A stretch of 28,006 bases of DNA, taken from the NCBI GenBank assembly GCA_024691065.1, contig JAILOA010000386.1, positions 1 to 28,006 on the forward strand, given 5' to 3'. Within the stretch, counting starts at the first letter, position 1, and each line of letters begins with the position of its first letter. A model generated the notes under the pieces. The model worked only from the letters and a program-made list of their open reading frames with translations, made no database searches and had not been told where the DNA came from. Source of the stretch: Lachnospiraceae bacterium. Its GTDB lineage: Bacteria; Bacillota; Clostridia; Lachnospirales; Lachnospiraceae. This document shows positions 1-7,792 of the stretch, in pieces. Both the position numbers and the translations under genes were made by a program.

Positions 1-117
1 TGCATGGCGGGTTGTACCATATTTACGTAAGTCAAGATAGAAGTCGTAATTTTCCTCACCCATCTGAAGTTCATTTATACGATTCTTAAGTAAATCAAGA
101 TTTTCTTCACGCTGGCT
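1..117 (-). pseudogene. asnS: Internal/C-terminal fragment of asparaginyl-tRNA synthetase
   Basis: Reading the minus strand from 117 down to the window edge gives 39 open codons, beginning SQREENLDLL and including YLDLRKYGTTRHA. This matches the class II aminoacyl-tRNA synthetase C-terminal region just before motif 3, where AsnRS has a GSQRE stretch and YLDLRRYG followed by xHxGFGLGFER. The fragment has no start: the codon just upstream in this frame (118-120) is TGA. It overlaps, in another frame, the last codons of the methyltransferase ORF. The fragment is therefore AsnRS joined in mid-gene to another gene. The family call rests on 39 residues but the motif is distinctive. The gene continues beyond base 1, so whether its 3' part is intact cannot be seen. 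Confidence 0.75.
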
Positions 118-893
118 TCATTCCCGATGATAATCGCTGTAGGTAAATTATAATCGCAATCATAATATACATTTGACTCATCCGGAAGGGTTGCATAAAT
201 ATTAAATCCATTACTTTTAAGCATATCTATTACTTCGGGAAGAAAGTCAACATAGCAAAAATCCAGGTCAAATACAGCACCCATTGTCGAGCGCAAAACC
301 TTAGGATTAAATATATCAACAGAATTTTTACTTAATATAAGAGCTTCTACATCTGCTCCCAAAGAGCTTCTTATAATTGTTCCGAGATTACCGGGATCCT
401 GTATTCCGTCCAACAAAAGTAAAAGTGGTGGTTTTGCAGGATTATTTTCCGACAAATTTTCCGATAAATATTTCGATAAATCAAAACCATCCGGTATTTT
501 ACATAATGCAATAATCCCCTGTGAATTAATAGTATTACTAAGCTCTTTAAATATATTGCCCGATACAACAGTAACCGGAACTGAAATGTTACTTAAGTCA
601 AAACGATGTGAGTTTTCTAAAGCTTTATAATTATTTAGGTTATCCAATTTAAAATTATCTGATTTTTCAATATTTTTAAAATTTTCAAATCCATCTTCAG
701 ATTTATTGAAGAATATGGGATTGTTCTCTTCATCAACAAAGATTTCAACAGCTGCCTCTCTTTTAATGGCCTCTTCTACTATTCTTTCACCCTCAACTAC
801 AAATAACCCCTGTTTTTTACGGTAACGGGGGTTATCTATAAGTTTCTTAATATTCTTTATTTTTTTATTGGATTCAGATGTTATTTTTTCCAT
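75..893 (-). pseudogene. TrmH/SpoU-family (SPOUT) RNA 2'-O-methyltransferase, 3'-truncated by a junction
   Basis: The first ~258 residues are a normal SpoU-family 23S rRNA/tRNA ribose methyltransferase of the RlmB/TsnR type. The N-terminal substrate-binding region carries LFVVEGERIVEEAI. The SPOUT core has motif 1 (LDGIQDPGNLGTIIRSS) and the start of motif 2 (TAIIIGNEA). After GNEA the frame enters unrelated DNA (AsnRS sequence in another frame), reads about 12 foreign residues and stops at 75. Motif 3, the last strand and helix of the SAM-binding trefoil knot (IPM...SLNV), is missing, so this product should not bind SAM. The ATG at 893 has AGAGGA upstream and lies 32 nt from the prfA stop, so it is probably the last gene of the rpmE-prfA transcript. 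The gene may be intact in the organism if the junction is an assembly artefact. Confidence 0.82.
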
Positions 894-925
894 CGTAGTT
901 CCTCTTTAATAAATCTTCGACTGAG

Positions 926-2005
926 TTAAATTCCTTCACTGTTCATATGACTAAGTTTCGCAGTCTGATCTGCGGTTATAATATTCTCTATTATTTCCGA
1001 CAATTCACCGTTCAATATATCATTTAAACGATGGCTTGTAAACTTTATTCTATGATCAGTCACACGCCCCTGCGGGAAGTTATACGTTCTGATTTTTTCG
1101 GAACGGTCACCTGTACCTATCTGACTTCTTCTCTTCTCGGCCTGTGCTGATTCGGCCTTCTCCTGCTCCATTTCATATATTCTGGAACGAAGAACCTTCA
1201 TTGCTTTATCCTTATTTTTTAACTGTGACTTTTCATCCTGACAGGTAACAACAATTCCTGTAGGTAGGTGTGTGATTCTTACAGCCGAGTCGGTTGTATT
1301 TACACACTGACCACCGTTTCCTGAGGCTCTGTAAACATCAATCTTACAATCATTAGGATCGATATCAACCTCAACATCATCTACCTCTGCCATAATTGCA
1401 ACGGTCGCTGTAGATGTATGAATTCTTCCGCCTGACTCTGTTACCGGAATTCTTTGAACTCTGTGAACTCCGCTTTCATATTTGAGTTTTGAATAAGCAC
1501 CCTTTCCTTCAATCATAAATACGATTTCCTTAAAGCCACCTATTCCATTGTCGCTAATACTTATTATATTAACCTTCCAATTGTGAGCTTCCGAATACTT
1601 TGAATACATTTTAAATAAATCCGCAGCAAATAATGATGCCTCATCTCCGCCTGCTCCACCTCTGATTTCAACGAATACATTTCTATCATCGTTAGGATCC
1701 TTAGGAAGCATAAGTATTTTAAGTTCCTGCTCGCATTTTTCTTTAGCCTCGCGACAGGATGAAAGCTCTTCCTTTGCAAGTTCTTTCATTTCCTCATCGG
1801 ATTCCTCATCTAAAATCATAAGACTTTCATCTATACCATCACAGGCAGCCTTATATTCCTTATATTTTTCAACTATAGGAGTAAGTTCACTTTGCTCCTT
1901 CATAAGTTTCATATACTTATTTTGATCGGACATAACATCCGGTGAACTAAGCTCTAAATTAATTTCTTCAAGACTTCTTACTAAATCTTCTAATTTACCA
2001 AACAT
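926..2005 (-). CDS. prfA: Peptide chain release factor 1
   Basis: RF1 recognises UAA and UAG stop codons and triggers peptidyl-tRNA hydrolysis at the ribosome. The recognition motif is PVT in VQRIPVTESGGR, the P-x-T tripeptide typical of RF1 rather than the SPF of RF2. The catalytic loop is GNGGQCVNTTDSAVRITH, with the GGQ glutamine that PrmC methylates. Length is 359 residues from the chosen start, usual for the family. I start at the ATG at 2005 (MFGKLEDL, the family's normal N-terminus) behind AGAGAG, not at the in-frame TTG at 2029. It lies 140 nt after prmC, its modifying enzyme, in the conserved rpmE-DUF1385-prmC-prfA order. Confidence 0.97.
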   Translation of the reverse strand: MFGKLEDLVRSLEEINLELSSPDVMSDQNKYMKLMKEQSELTPIVEKYKEYKAACDGIDESLMILDEESDEEMKELAKEELSSCREAKEKCEQELKILMLPKDPNDDRNVFVEIRGGAGGDEASLFAADLFKMYSKYSEAHNWKVNIISISDNGIGGFKEIVFMIEGKGAYSKLKYESGVHRVQRIPVTESGGRIHTSTATVAIMAEVDDVEVDIDPNDCKIDVYRASGNGGQCVNTTDSAVRITHLPTGIVVTCQDEKSQLKNKDKAMKVLRSRIYEMEQEKAESAQAEKRRSQIGTGDRSEKIRTYNFPQGRVTDHRIKFTSHRLNDILNGELSEIIENIITADQTAKLSHMNSEGI

Positions 2006-2145
2006 AATAATCTCTCTTTCTATTTTCAATATTATATTATTTTTAACGGTAATTAATTAAAATTCAGCTTAGCTACAACATATCTAAATTAATAAATAAC
2101 AACATAATTACACCTATATTCATAATATTATTAATGACTAACCTG

Positions 2146-3216
2146 TTAATTTGAAAATTGACCTGTTACTACCCTGTCAAGTTTATTCACATCCTTTATA
2201 CAGGAAACATTTTTAAAGCCTTTATCCTTTAGTAAACCGGAAACTGCCTTTCCCTGGTTATATCCGATTTCAAATGCAATATAACCATCCGTCTTTAAAA
2301 ATTCGACTGATTCATCAATAATCTTACGGTAAAAGAAAAGACCGTCTTCTCCGCCGTCAAGCGCAAGCATAGGATCTTTTTTTACTTCATCCGATAATGT
2401 ATCAATCACATTTGATTCAATATATGGTGGATTCGATAATATAAAATCAAATTTTTCATTGATATTCTGAAACAAATCTCCATGATTAAAACTGATATCG
2501 GCATCAAATTTTGCGGCATTTTCCTCAGCTACTTTAAGAGCTTTTTCGGAAACGTCGGAAGCATATACTTTAAAAAACTTCCGAATATCTTTATCATCGT
2601 AAATTTTATTAAATTTCTGATTAACATTATTATCTAAGCCTGTAATAAATGAATCATTAAAATTCATTGCCTTATTTATAATCGGCTCATATTCTTTTAT
2701 TAACTCCAGATAAATACTGATTGCTATACATCCGGATCCGGTACACATATCCAAAATGTTAAATGTATTCGGAATATTTTGATTATTTATAATTGAGTCA
2801 ATGATTAATTCATTATTCGAATTATTATCTTTAATAAATTTTAGTTTTTTATCCAGATTACTTTTGATGATTTCCAATGAATTTTCCACAAGTATTTCAG
2901 TATCCATGCGCGGTATCAATACATTTTCATTAACATTAAATTGATAACCGTAAAACCAGGCTTTATTTGTAATATGTTGGATGGGGATACGTTCAATTCT
3001 TTTATTTAGACATTCATTGAAAAACCCTAATAAGGATTCATCTACAAGAGAATCCTTATTAAGGAAATAATTTAGTTTTGAAATATTAAAGATTTCTTCA
3101 AATAAAATATATACATTTTCTTCGGGCTCATCAATGAATGCATCTCTAAGTTTTTTAACCGATGATTCAAATAATTCTTTATTTGTTATCTTCACCGTCT
3201 TCACCATCTTCTTCAT
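2146..3216 (-). CDS. prmC: Release factor glutamine N5-methyltransferase, with unusual insertions
   Basis: PrmC methylates the GGQ glutamine of RF1/RF2 using SAM. The N-terminal helical domain ends in IPIQHITNKAWFYG and VLIPRMDTEILVE, the substrate-docking signature (family RPDTE, here RMDTE). The Rossmann domain has SAM motif I DMCTGSGCIAIS and the glutamine-binding NPPY at about residues 262-265. At ~356 residues it is longer than the usual ~280. Asn/Ile-rich inserts sit just before motif I (about residues 120-150) and between motif I and the YASDVS strand (about 175-215). The 5' end overlaps the DUF1385 gene by 38 nt. The start is uncertain: ATG at 3216, ATG at 3207 and GTG at 3195 are all in frame and none has a clear ribosome-binding site. 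Confidence 0.93.
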   Translation of the reverse strand: MKKMVKTVKITNKELFESSVKKLRDAFIDEPEENVYILFEEIFNISKLNYFLNKDSLVDESLLGFFNECLNKRIERIPIQHITNKAWFYGYQFNVNENVLIPRMDTEILVENSLEIIKSNLDKKLKFIKDNNSNNELIIDSIINNQNIPNTFNILDMCTGSGCIAISIYLELIKEYEPIINKAMNFNDSFITGLDNNVNQKFNKIYDDKDIRKFFKVYASDVSEKALKVAEENAAKFDADISFNHGDLFQNINEKFDFILSNPPYIESNVIDTLSDEVKKDPMLALDGGEDGLFFYRKIIDESVEFLKTDGYIAFEIGYNQGKAVSGLLKDKGFKNVSCIKDVNKLDRVVTGQFSN

Positions 3217-5926
3217 CAAGTCCCTTTAGCCATTCGTGAATATCATCACCCATAGCCTGAACATTTTCATTGAACTTCTCACGTTCTCTTCTTCTGGCTT
3301 CTCTTTCTTCTTCATGCTTTCTCTTAAGCTCTTCACGCTTTTGCATAGCTTCTGTATCCTTCTTGAAGAGACCGCGTTTCTTTTTGGCTTTCTTCTTTTC
3401 TTTTTTGCTCTTCTTAGTTTCTTCTTTAATACTTAATTCATTAAATATAGAGCGATCAGGTTCGGATTTAACCGGCTTAATATTATCTTCTTCGGTCAAA
3501 TCATCATCTGTAACATCCAAATCAATTAGAGTTTTTGAATTAGATAAGTCAACATCAGGCATAATTGCAGCTATGCTTTCCGATAAATCAGATGTATGCT
3601 TTTTAATATCCGTAATGTCATCTTTTTTATCAATAGTTTTCTTATCTTCTACAATATCTTCAACCTTATCAATAACAGGCTCCGATACTGTTTCTAAAGC
3701 ATTTTCCTCAGTCTTTAAATCATCTGAAGCTTTATTTTTACCTGAATCAGGAACTACCTCATTGAATCCGATAGTTTCTGTAGCAACAGAAGCATTCTTA
3801 GCCTTCTTTTTATTCTTCTTACCCTTTGAATGGGAGGATTTTTTGTCCTTTTTGATTTCAACAGACACAGTCTCCGGAGACGTTGTCTCAGAAGCCTTTG
3901 TCTCAGAAGCCTTTGTTTCATGAGCTTCTGAAATCTTAACATCTTCACCGGATTCCGGCTGAGAATCTTTATTATCTGACTTTTCGGAAACAGTAAACTG
4001 TACATTTTCAACTTCGGTTGATTTAATTAAAGTATCATCAGAAGATTGTTCAACGGCTGATATATCTTTCGAAACATCAGCAGAGATTTCTTTTGCACTT
4101 TCTTTTACAGTTTCTTTTGAATTATCTTCAGGAATATCTTTTGTTTCTTCTTTTACCTTTTCTTTAGTGTTTTCCTTTTGTTTATTTGAATCATCATTAG
4201 TGGCATTATCGTTTTCGGAAACACTTTCAGTAACTTTAGAACTGTCATCAATCGTTACATTTTTCTTAGCTGAAGTATCCAAATCCATAGAAGTACTGAT
4301 ATCTTCAAAAGTTTCAGTATCTATTGAAATATTCTTTTCTTTATTACTCTTCTTTGATTTATTTTTCTTAGGTTTACTGCGCTTTTTACTGCTATCCTTT
4401 TTTCTAACCGTCTCTTCAATGTTTTCCTGAACCTTGGTTTCTTCTTCAGCTTGAATTACAGATTCAACCTTTGTATCTTCAGGCTCGGATTTTATGTCTT
4501 CAGGTTCAGTCTTTTTAATTTCAGGTATAACAACATCTTTACCGGCAAGACGAGCTTCCTCGAGAGCTTCTCTTTCTCTTTCGGCTTCGAGTCTTTCTCT
4601 TTCTTCTTTGGCTCTCTTTTCTCTTTCAAGCCTTGCAAGACGTGCTCTTTCTCTAAAGCCCATATTCTTAGTGGCAGGTTTCTTCTTTTCTTTCCTGTCC
4701 GACCCGGTTTGAACATCAGCTTTAACACTGTCAGAAGCATCGGAAACCTGACGGTTTAAGTCTTTTTCAGCCTCGGAATCTCCGGCAACATAAGAGCTGT
4801 CAATCAAGTCATCGATATCCGAAAGTACTTTACTGTCTGATGTTACATTTACATCACTTTCATCTGAGGTTTCATTTAATTCATCAGTATCTGTATAATC
4901 AATATCGGTAGCTTTCTTGAATTTAATCTTGCCATTATCTACTTCAGACTGATCTTCTTCATCCAAAGTAGAAAGAATCTTTTCTTCCTCTTCAATAGCC
5001 TTTCTTCTAAGCTCCTGAATCTTCTTACGTCTGGCAGCAATTCTCTTCTTCTTTTCATAGAATTTCTCCCAATCATAAACCTCTTCAACAGCGGCAATGG
5101 CAATAGAAATCATCTCTGAGGACGGTTCTCTGATAATCATTTTTTCAATTAACATACCCGGCTTAGCAAATCCTCTGATAAACTTGGATTTTGAAAGTGA
5201 AGCCACATATATAAATTCATAAGCAAATGCAGCAATCAATAAAAATACAACAATTCTTAACGGAATACGAATATACAGCTCTGAATTGTTTATAAACATA
5301 AAGCAAATTGTACTTAATAAAAATACTACAAAGCTAATCGCAGATTCATTTCTTGCAGTATTTGAAGACATCTTCATTGCATTTTTAACAGAAAGCTTAT
5401 GACCCTTATCTATACAATTAACAACCTTATTAGAGGCACCCAAAAACATATACATACGTTTAATCTGCCTGTTTTGATTGATAATAACATAATAAAGTGC
5501 CATAAGAAGTATTCTGAACAATACTTCAATTAATCCGAGATAAGTAATCGAGCGCACATAAACCCTTGCTATATCGGAAAGAAACATTGGCAAAAATATA
5601 AATGCAGCTACTGCCAATATGCATGCAAGAATAGTAAATATAAGCTCAAGAGACTTATTATTACCATTGGATTTATGATTATTATCATATTTATCAATAG
5701 ATTGATTTAAAACCTTTATATTAAGAGCTACAGATTCAAAAAATGCAGCAATACCTCTTAAAAAAGGTAATTGGAATAATACATTTTTATTACGTAACCC
5801 CTTGTATTCAAAAACATTGATTTCAGTATCGCCATTAGGCTTTCTTGTAGCAGTCGCGACCTGTTTTCCGCTTCTAATAGCAACACCTTCTAATACGGTT
5901 TGTCCGTTAAGACCGGAATATTTCAT
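3179..5926 (-). CDS. DUF1385 (YqhQ-like) membrane protein with ~600-residue charged tail
   Basis: The first ~310 residues match the DUF1385 family of unknown function. They contain NGQTVLEGVAIR (family GGQAVIEGVMMR), PFLRG at about residue 54, hydrophobic segments near 95-120, 128-150, 195-215 and 220-245, and the C-terminal EPSSEMISIAIAAVEEV. The family motif around HPRCGTS is replaced by NTARNESA, so a usually conserved His/Cys pair is absent. From about residue 311 to 915 the protein is low-complexity and very rich in Lys, Glu, Asp and Ser. It has Arg/Glu helices likely to form a coiled coil (around RLEREKRAKEERE) and short repeats such as ETKAS twice. Known DUF1385 proteins are about 300 residues, so the tail is exceptional. 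The ATG at 5926 follows AAAGGA. The gene overlaps prmC and follows rpmE, as usual in Firmicutes. Confidence 0.88.
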   Translation of the reverse strand: MKYSGLNGQTVLEGVAIRSGKQVATATRKPNGDTEINVFEYKGLRNKNVLFQLPFLRGIAAFFESVALNIKVLNQSIDKYDNNHKSNGNNKSLELIFTILACILAVAAFIFLPMFLSDIARVYVRSITYLGLIEVLFRILLMALYYVIINQNRQIKRMYMFLGASNKVVNCIDKGHKLSVKNAMKMSSNTARNESAISFVVFLLSTICFMFINNSELYIRIPLRIVVFLLIAAFAYEFIYVASLSKSKFIRGFAKPGMLIEKMIIREPSSEMISIAIAAVEEVYDWEKFYEKKKRIAARRKKIQELRRKAIEEEEKILSTLDEEDQSEVDNGKIKFKKATDIDYTDTDELNETSDESDVNVTSDSKVLSDIDDLIDSSYVAGDSEAEKDLNRQVSDASDSVKADVQTGSDRKEKKKPATKNMGFRERARLARLEREKRAKEERERLEAEREREALEEARLAGKDVVIPEIKKTEPEDIKSEPEDTKVESVIQAEEETKVQENIEETVRKKDSSKKRSKPKKNKSKKSNKEKNISIDTETFEDISTSMDLDTSAKKNVTIDDSSKVTESVSENDNATNDDSNKQKENTKEKVKEETKDIPEDNSKETVKESAKEISADVSKDISAVEQSSDDTLIKSTEVENVQFTVSEKSDNKDSQPESGEDVKISEAHETKASETKASETTSPETVSVEIKKDKKSSHSKGKKNKKKAKNASVATETIGFNEVVPDSGKNKASDDLKTEENALETVSEPVIDKVEDIVEDKKTIDKKDDITDIKKHTSDLSESIAAIMPDVDLSNSKTLIDLDVTDDDLTEEDNIKPVKSEPDRSIFNELSIKEETKKSKKEKKKAKKKRGLFKKDTEAMQKREELKRKHEEEREARRREREKFNENVQAMGDDIHEWLKGLDEEDGEDGEDNK

Positions 5927-6013
5927 TACGAACGTCCTTTCACTCTGGCGTTTTAATAATTTATATAAAAAACATTAATACGTAAATAATATTTGGTATA
6001 TTTCAACCTTTAC

Positions 6014-6053
6014 AAAAAAACAAAATAGCCACAATGCCGTAAAGACATGTGGC
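6014..6053 (-). terminator. Intrinsic terminator-like hairpin after rpmE
   Basis: On the minus strand GCCACA (6053-6048) pairs with TGTGGC (6033-6028), extendable by TG/CA with one bulged base. It is followed at once by TATTTTG and a run of seven T (6020-6014). Position between rpmE and the DUF1385 gene suggests partial or regulated termination, so that rpmE is made in excess of the downstream genes. Confidence 0.65.
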
Positions 6054-6061
6054 CATGCATC

Positions 6062-6096
6062 GTCGGCAATTAAAGGAGTCAAAAAACTCACCCGAC
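6062..6096 (-). promoter_or_regulatory. Stem-loop just after rpmE stop, possible attenuator partner
   Basis: On the minus strand GTCGG (6096-6092) pairs with CCGAC... read as the complement at 6066-6062, closing an inner GAGT/ACTC stem (6089-6086 with 6079-6076) over a short T-rich loop. Its 3' arm also lies in a segment (6068-6064, TGCCG on the minus strand) complementary to CGGCA at 6039-6035, inside the loop of the next hairpin. Two alternative folds are therefore possible. A regulatory role is inference. Confidence 0.4.
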
Positions 6097-6120
6097 AAAT
6101 AATTCAAATTTGATTTAAGA

Positions 6121-6324
6121 TTAAGCATTAAGTCCGTACTTACGATTGAACTTATCAATAGCACCACGAGCAGAGACTGCCTTCTGCTGTCCTGTATAAA
6201 AAGGATGGCACTTTGAACATACTTCTACGTGGATCTCTTCCTTTGTAGAACCAGTCACGAACTCATTACCACAGTTACATATAACCTTTGCCTGGTAATA
6301 TGCCGGATGTATATCGCTTCTCAT
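6121..6324 (-). CDS. rpmE: 50S ribosomal protein L31, zinc-binding type
   Basis: L31 bridges the large and small ribosomal subunits. This is the Cys-containing (C+) form: CNCGN near residue 17 and CSKCHPFYTG near 36 supply the zinc ligands. The protein begins MRSDIHPAYYQ and ends KFNRKYGLNA, 67 residues, normal for the family. I choose the ATG at 6324 because GGAGGG lies 7 nt upstream; the in-frame TTG at 6339 has no such site. A strong promoter lies 44-72 nt upstream and a terminator-like hairpin follows the gene. It heads the rpmE-DUF1385-prmC-prfA block. Elsewhere in Firmicutes rho is often upstream, but here the neighbour is hypD. Confidence 0.97.
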   Translation of the reverse strand: MRSDIHPAYYQAKVICNCGNEFVTGSTKEEIHVEVCSKCHPFYTGQQKAVSARGAIDKFNRKYGLNA

Positions 6325-6367
6325 TAGTATTCCCTCCAATCATGTGTTTGCTGATTGCAACTGTTAA

Positions 6368-6396
6368 AGTATAACATAGCAAAATATTTATTGCAA
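6368..6396 (-). promoter_or_regulatory. Sigma-A promoter of rpmE
   Basis: On the minus strand TTGCAA (6396-6391), a 17-bp spacer and TATACT (6373-6368) form a good -35/-10 pair. Transcription would start near 6361, giving a leader of about 37 nt with GGAGGG before the rpmE ATG. It separates the ribosomal block from the hydrogenase operon. Confidence 0.8.
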
Positions 6397-6451
6397 GATT
6401 TTTTTTGTAAAAATAAGCTAAAATTTCGATAAATATTGAGATTTTCAAGAA

Positions 6452-7495
6452 TTATCCTGCCAAAAAGCTCTGAAAACAACTTCCTTCTTCAGAAACCATA
6501 CAGGCTCCCTGAGGATTTTGAGGATTACAAACCTTTTTAAATAAAGGACATTGATTGGGTGTAAGCTTTCCCATAAGGACCTTATCACAGGAACATCCTG
6601 CATTTATTTTTATATCCTCACTAAGCCCGGTACTTCCGGCATCAAATTCCAAATATTCTTCTTTAAGCACCAGCCCGGAATCATCAATAGCACCAAGCCC
6701 GCGCCATACGGCTTTATCATATTTAAAATATTTAAATATCTTATCCAATGCCATTTTATTTCCTTCGCTTAAAACAACAGAAGGATAATAATTTTTGACT
6801 GCCGGTTTTTCATCCATACACATCTTTACAAGACCGGCTATTCCAACACATAGCTCTTCCGGCTTAAAGCCTGTTACAGCAAAAGGAACCTTATATTTTT
6901 CGGATAGAGGAACATAAGCCTCACTTCCTATAATTACACTTACATGGCCCGGTGCTATAAAGGCATCTATATTAGCATTATTGTCCATAAGCCAGGAAAT
7001 AGCCGGTGGCATAACCTTAAGACTGGTTAAAAGCTTAACATTTTTAATATTATTTGCAAGTATATAATCCATCATACAGGCATATACGGGAATTGTGGTT
7101 TCAAATCCGACTGCAGCAAATATATAGTTAGTATCCGGATTAATTTCGGCAAGCTTAAAGGTATCCATAGGTGAATATACCATTTGAACCTTGGCACCCT
7201 TACCTTTTTCAGCTTGTAAAGAAGAAAAACTTCCAGGGACTCTCATCAAATCCCCGAAAGTTACAACTTCTGTATTTTCTGACTTGGATAATTCAATTAA
7301 TTTATCGATATATGAGGAAATAGTCACACAAACAGGGCAACCCGGTCCCGAGACAAATCTGATCTTGGGAGAAATAATATCCTTGATTCCGGATTTTGTA
7401 ATGGCTGCCGTATGACTACCGCATACCTCCATAATTGTTAATTCCTTACCATTGTAGTTTTTTAAGAAATCAACGATTTTTTCTATATTTTTCAT
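6452..7495 (-). CDS. hypD: Hydrogenase maturation factor HypD
   Basis: HypD works with HypC as the scaffold on which the Fe(CN)2CO group of [NiFe] hydrogenases is assembled; it takes cyanide from HypE. The sequence has the conserved MEVCGSHTAAI (Cys25), GPGCPVC (Cys53, Cys56), a GFETT motif and the C-terminal cysteine cluster (CSCDKVL, QCP, VCNP, CMVSEEGSC) that binds a [4Fe-4S] cluster. Its 347 residues are typical. The ATG at 7495 is 4 nt after the hypC stop with no obvious ribosome-binding site, which suggests translational coupling. It is the last gene of the ech-hyp operon. The usual next genes hypE, hypF, hypA and hypB are not in this window. I see no convincing terminator between hypD and rpmE. 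Confidence 0.97.
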   Translation of the reverse strand: MKNIEKIVDFLKNYNGKELTIMEVCGSHTAAITKSGIKDIISPKIRFVSGPGCPVCVTISSYIDKLIELSKSENTEVVTFGDLMRVPGSFSSLQAEKGKGAKVQMVYSPMDTFKLAEINPDTNYIFAAVGFETTIPVYACMMDYILANNIKNVKLLTSLKVMPPAISWLMDNNANIDAFIAPGHVSVIIGSEAYVPLSEKYKVPFAVTGFKPEELCVGIAGLVKMCMDEKPAVKNYYPSVVLSEGNKMALDKIFKYFKYDKAVWRGLGAIDDSGLVLKEEYLEFDAGSTGLSEDIKINAGCSCDKVLMGKLTPNQCPLFKKVCNPQNPQGACMVSEEGSCFQSFLAG

Positions 7496-7499
7496 ATTT

Positions 7500-7715
7500 T
7501 TAATAACTCATAATTTCATCAAAAAGTTCATTTAAGTCGTCTGCTTCCTTATCACTGATAACCTGAAGGATACAGCCTGCATGAACAAGAACCTTATCAT
7601 TAACCTTGGCATGAACGAGACCTAAAACAGCATTTACATAATTACCGTTAAAATCGACCTCTGCCGTTCCGTTATCATTAATTTTCCTGACAATTCCAGG
7701 TAATGCAACACACAT
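7500..7715 (-). CDS. hypC: Hydrogenase assembly chaperone HypC/HupF
   Basis: This 71-residue protein starts MCVALPG, the HypC signature; Cys2 is the residue that binds the Fe(CN)2CO precursor and later the large subunit. The remaining sequence (AEVDFNG, LGLVHAKVNDKVLVHAG, ISDKEADDLNELFDEI) is the OB-fold-like body and C-terminal helix of the family. GGGAGGAT lies 3-4 nt before the ATG. It sits 77 nt downstream of echF and 4 nt upstream of hypD, so it most likely matures EchE, the only hydrogenase large subunit in view. Confidence 0.96.
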   Translation of the reverse strand: MCVALPGIVRKINDNGTAEVDFNGNYVNAVLGLVHAKVNDKVLVHAGCILQVISDKEADDLNELFDEIMSY

Positions 7716-7792
7716 AATATCCTCCCGGTTAAAATATAACTAAAAAAACAATCAACTAATATATAATTTACCATAAATAAACTTCAGCCCAA

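Noticed and set aside
3270..3923. 217-codon open frame on the plus strand, Ser/Leu/Phe-rich
   Set aside because: It is the reverse complement of the Lys/Glu/Ser-rich tail of the DUF1385 gene, whose biased codons suppress stops on the other strand. It has no domain motif and opposes every other gene.
6340..6451. Terminator between hypD and rpmE
   Set aside because: The plus-strand T-run (minus-strand A-run) is in the wrong orientation and no GC-containing stem precedes a T-run on the minus strand; read-through into rpmE is possible.
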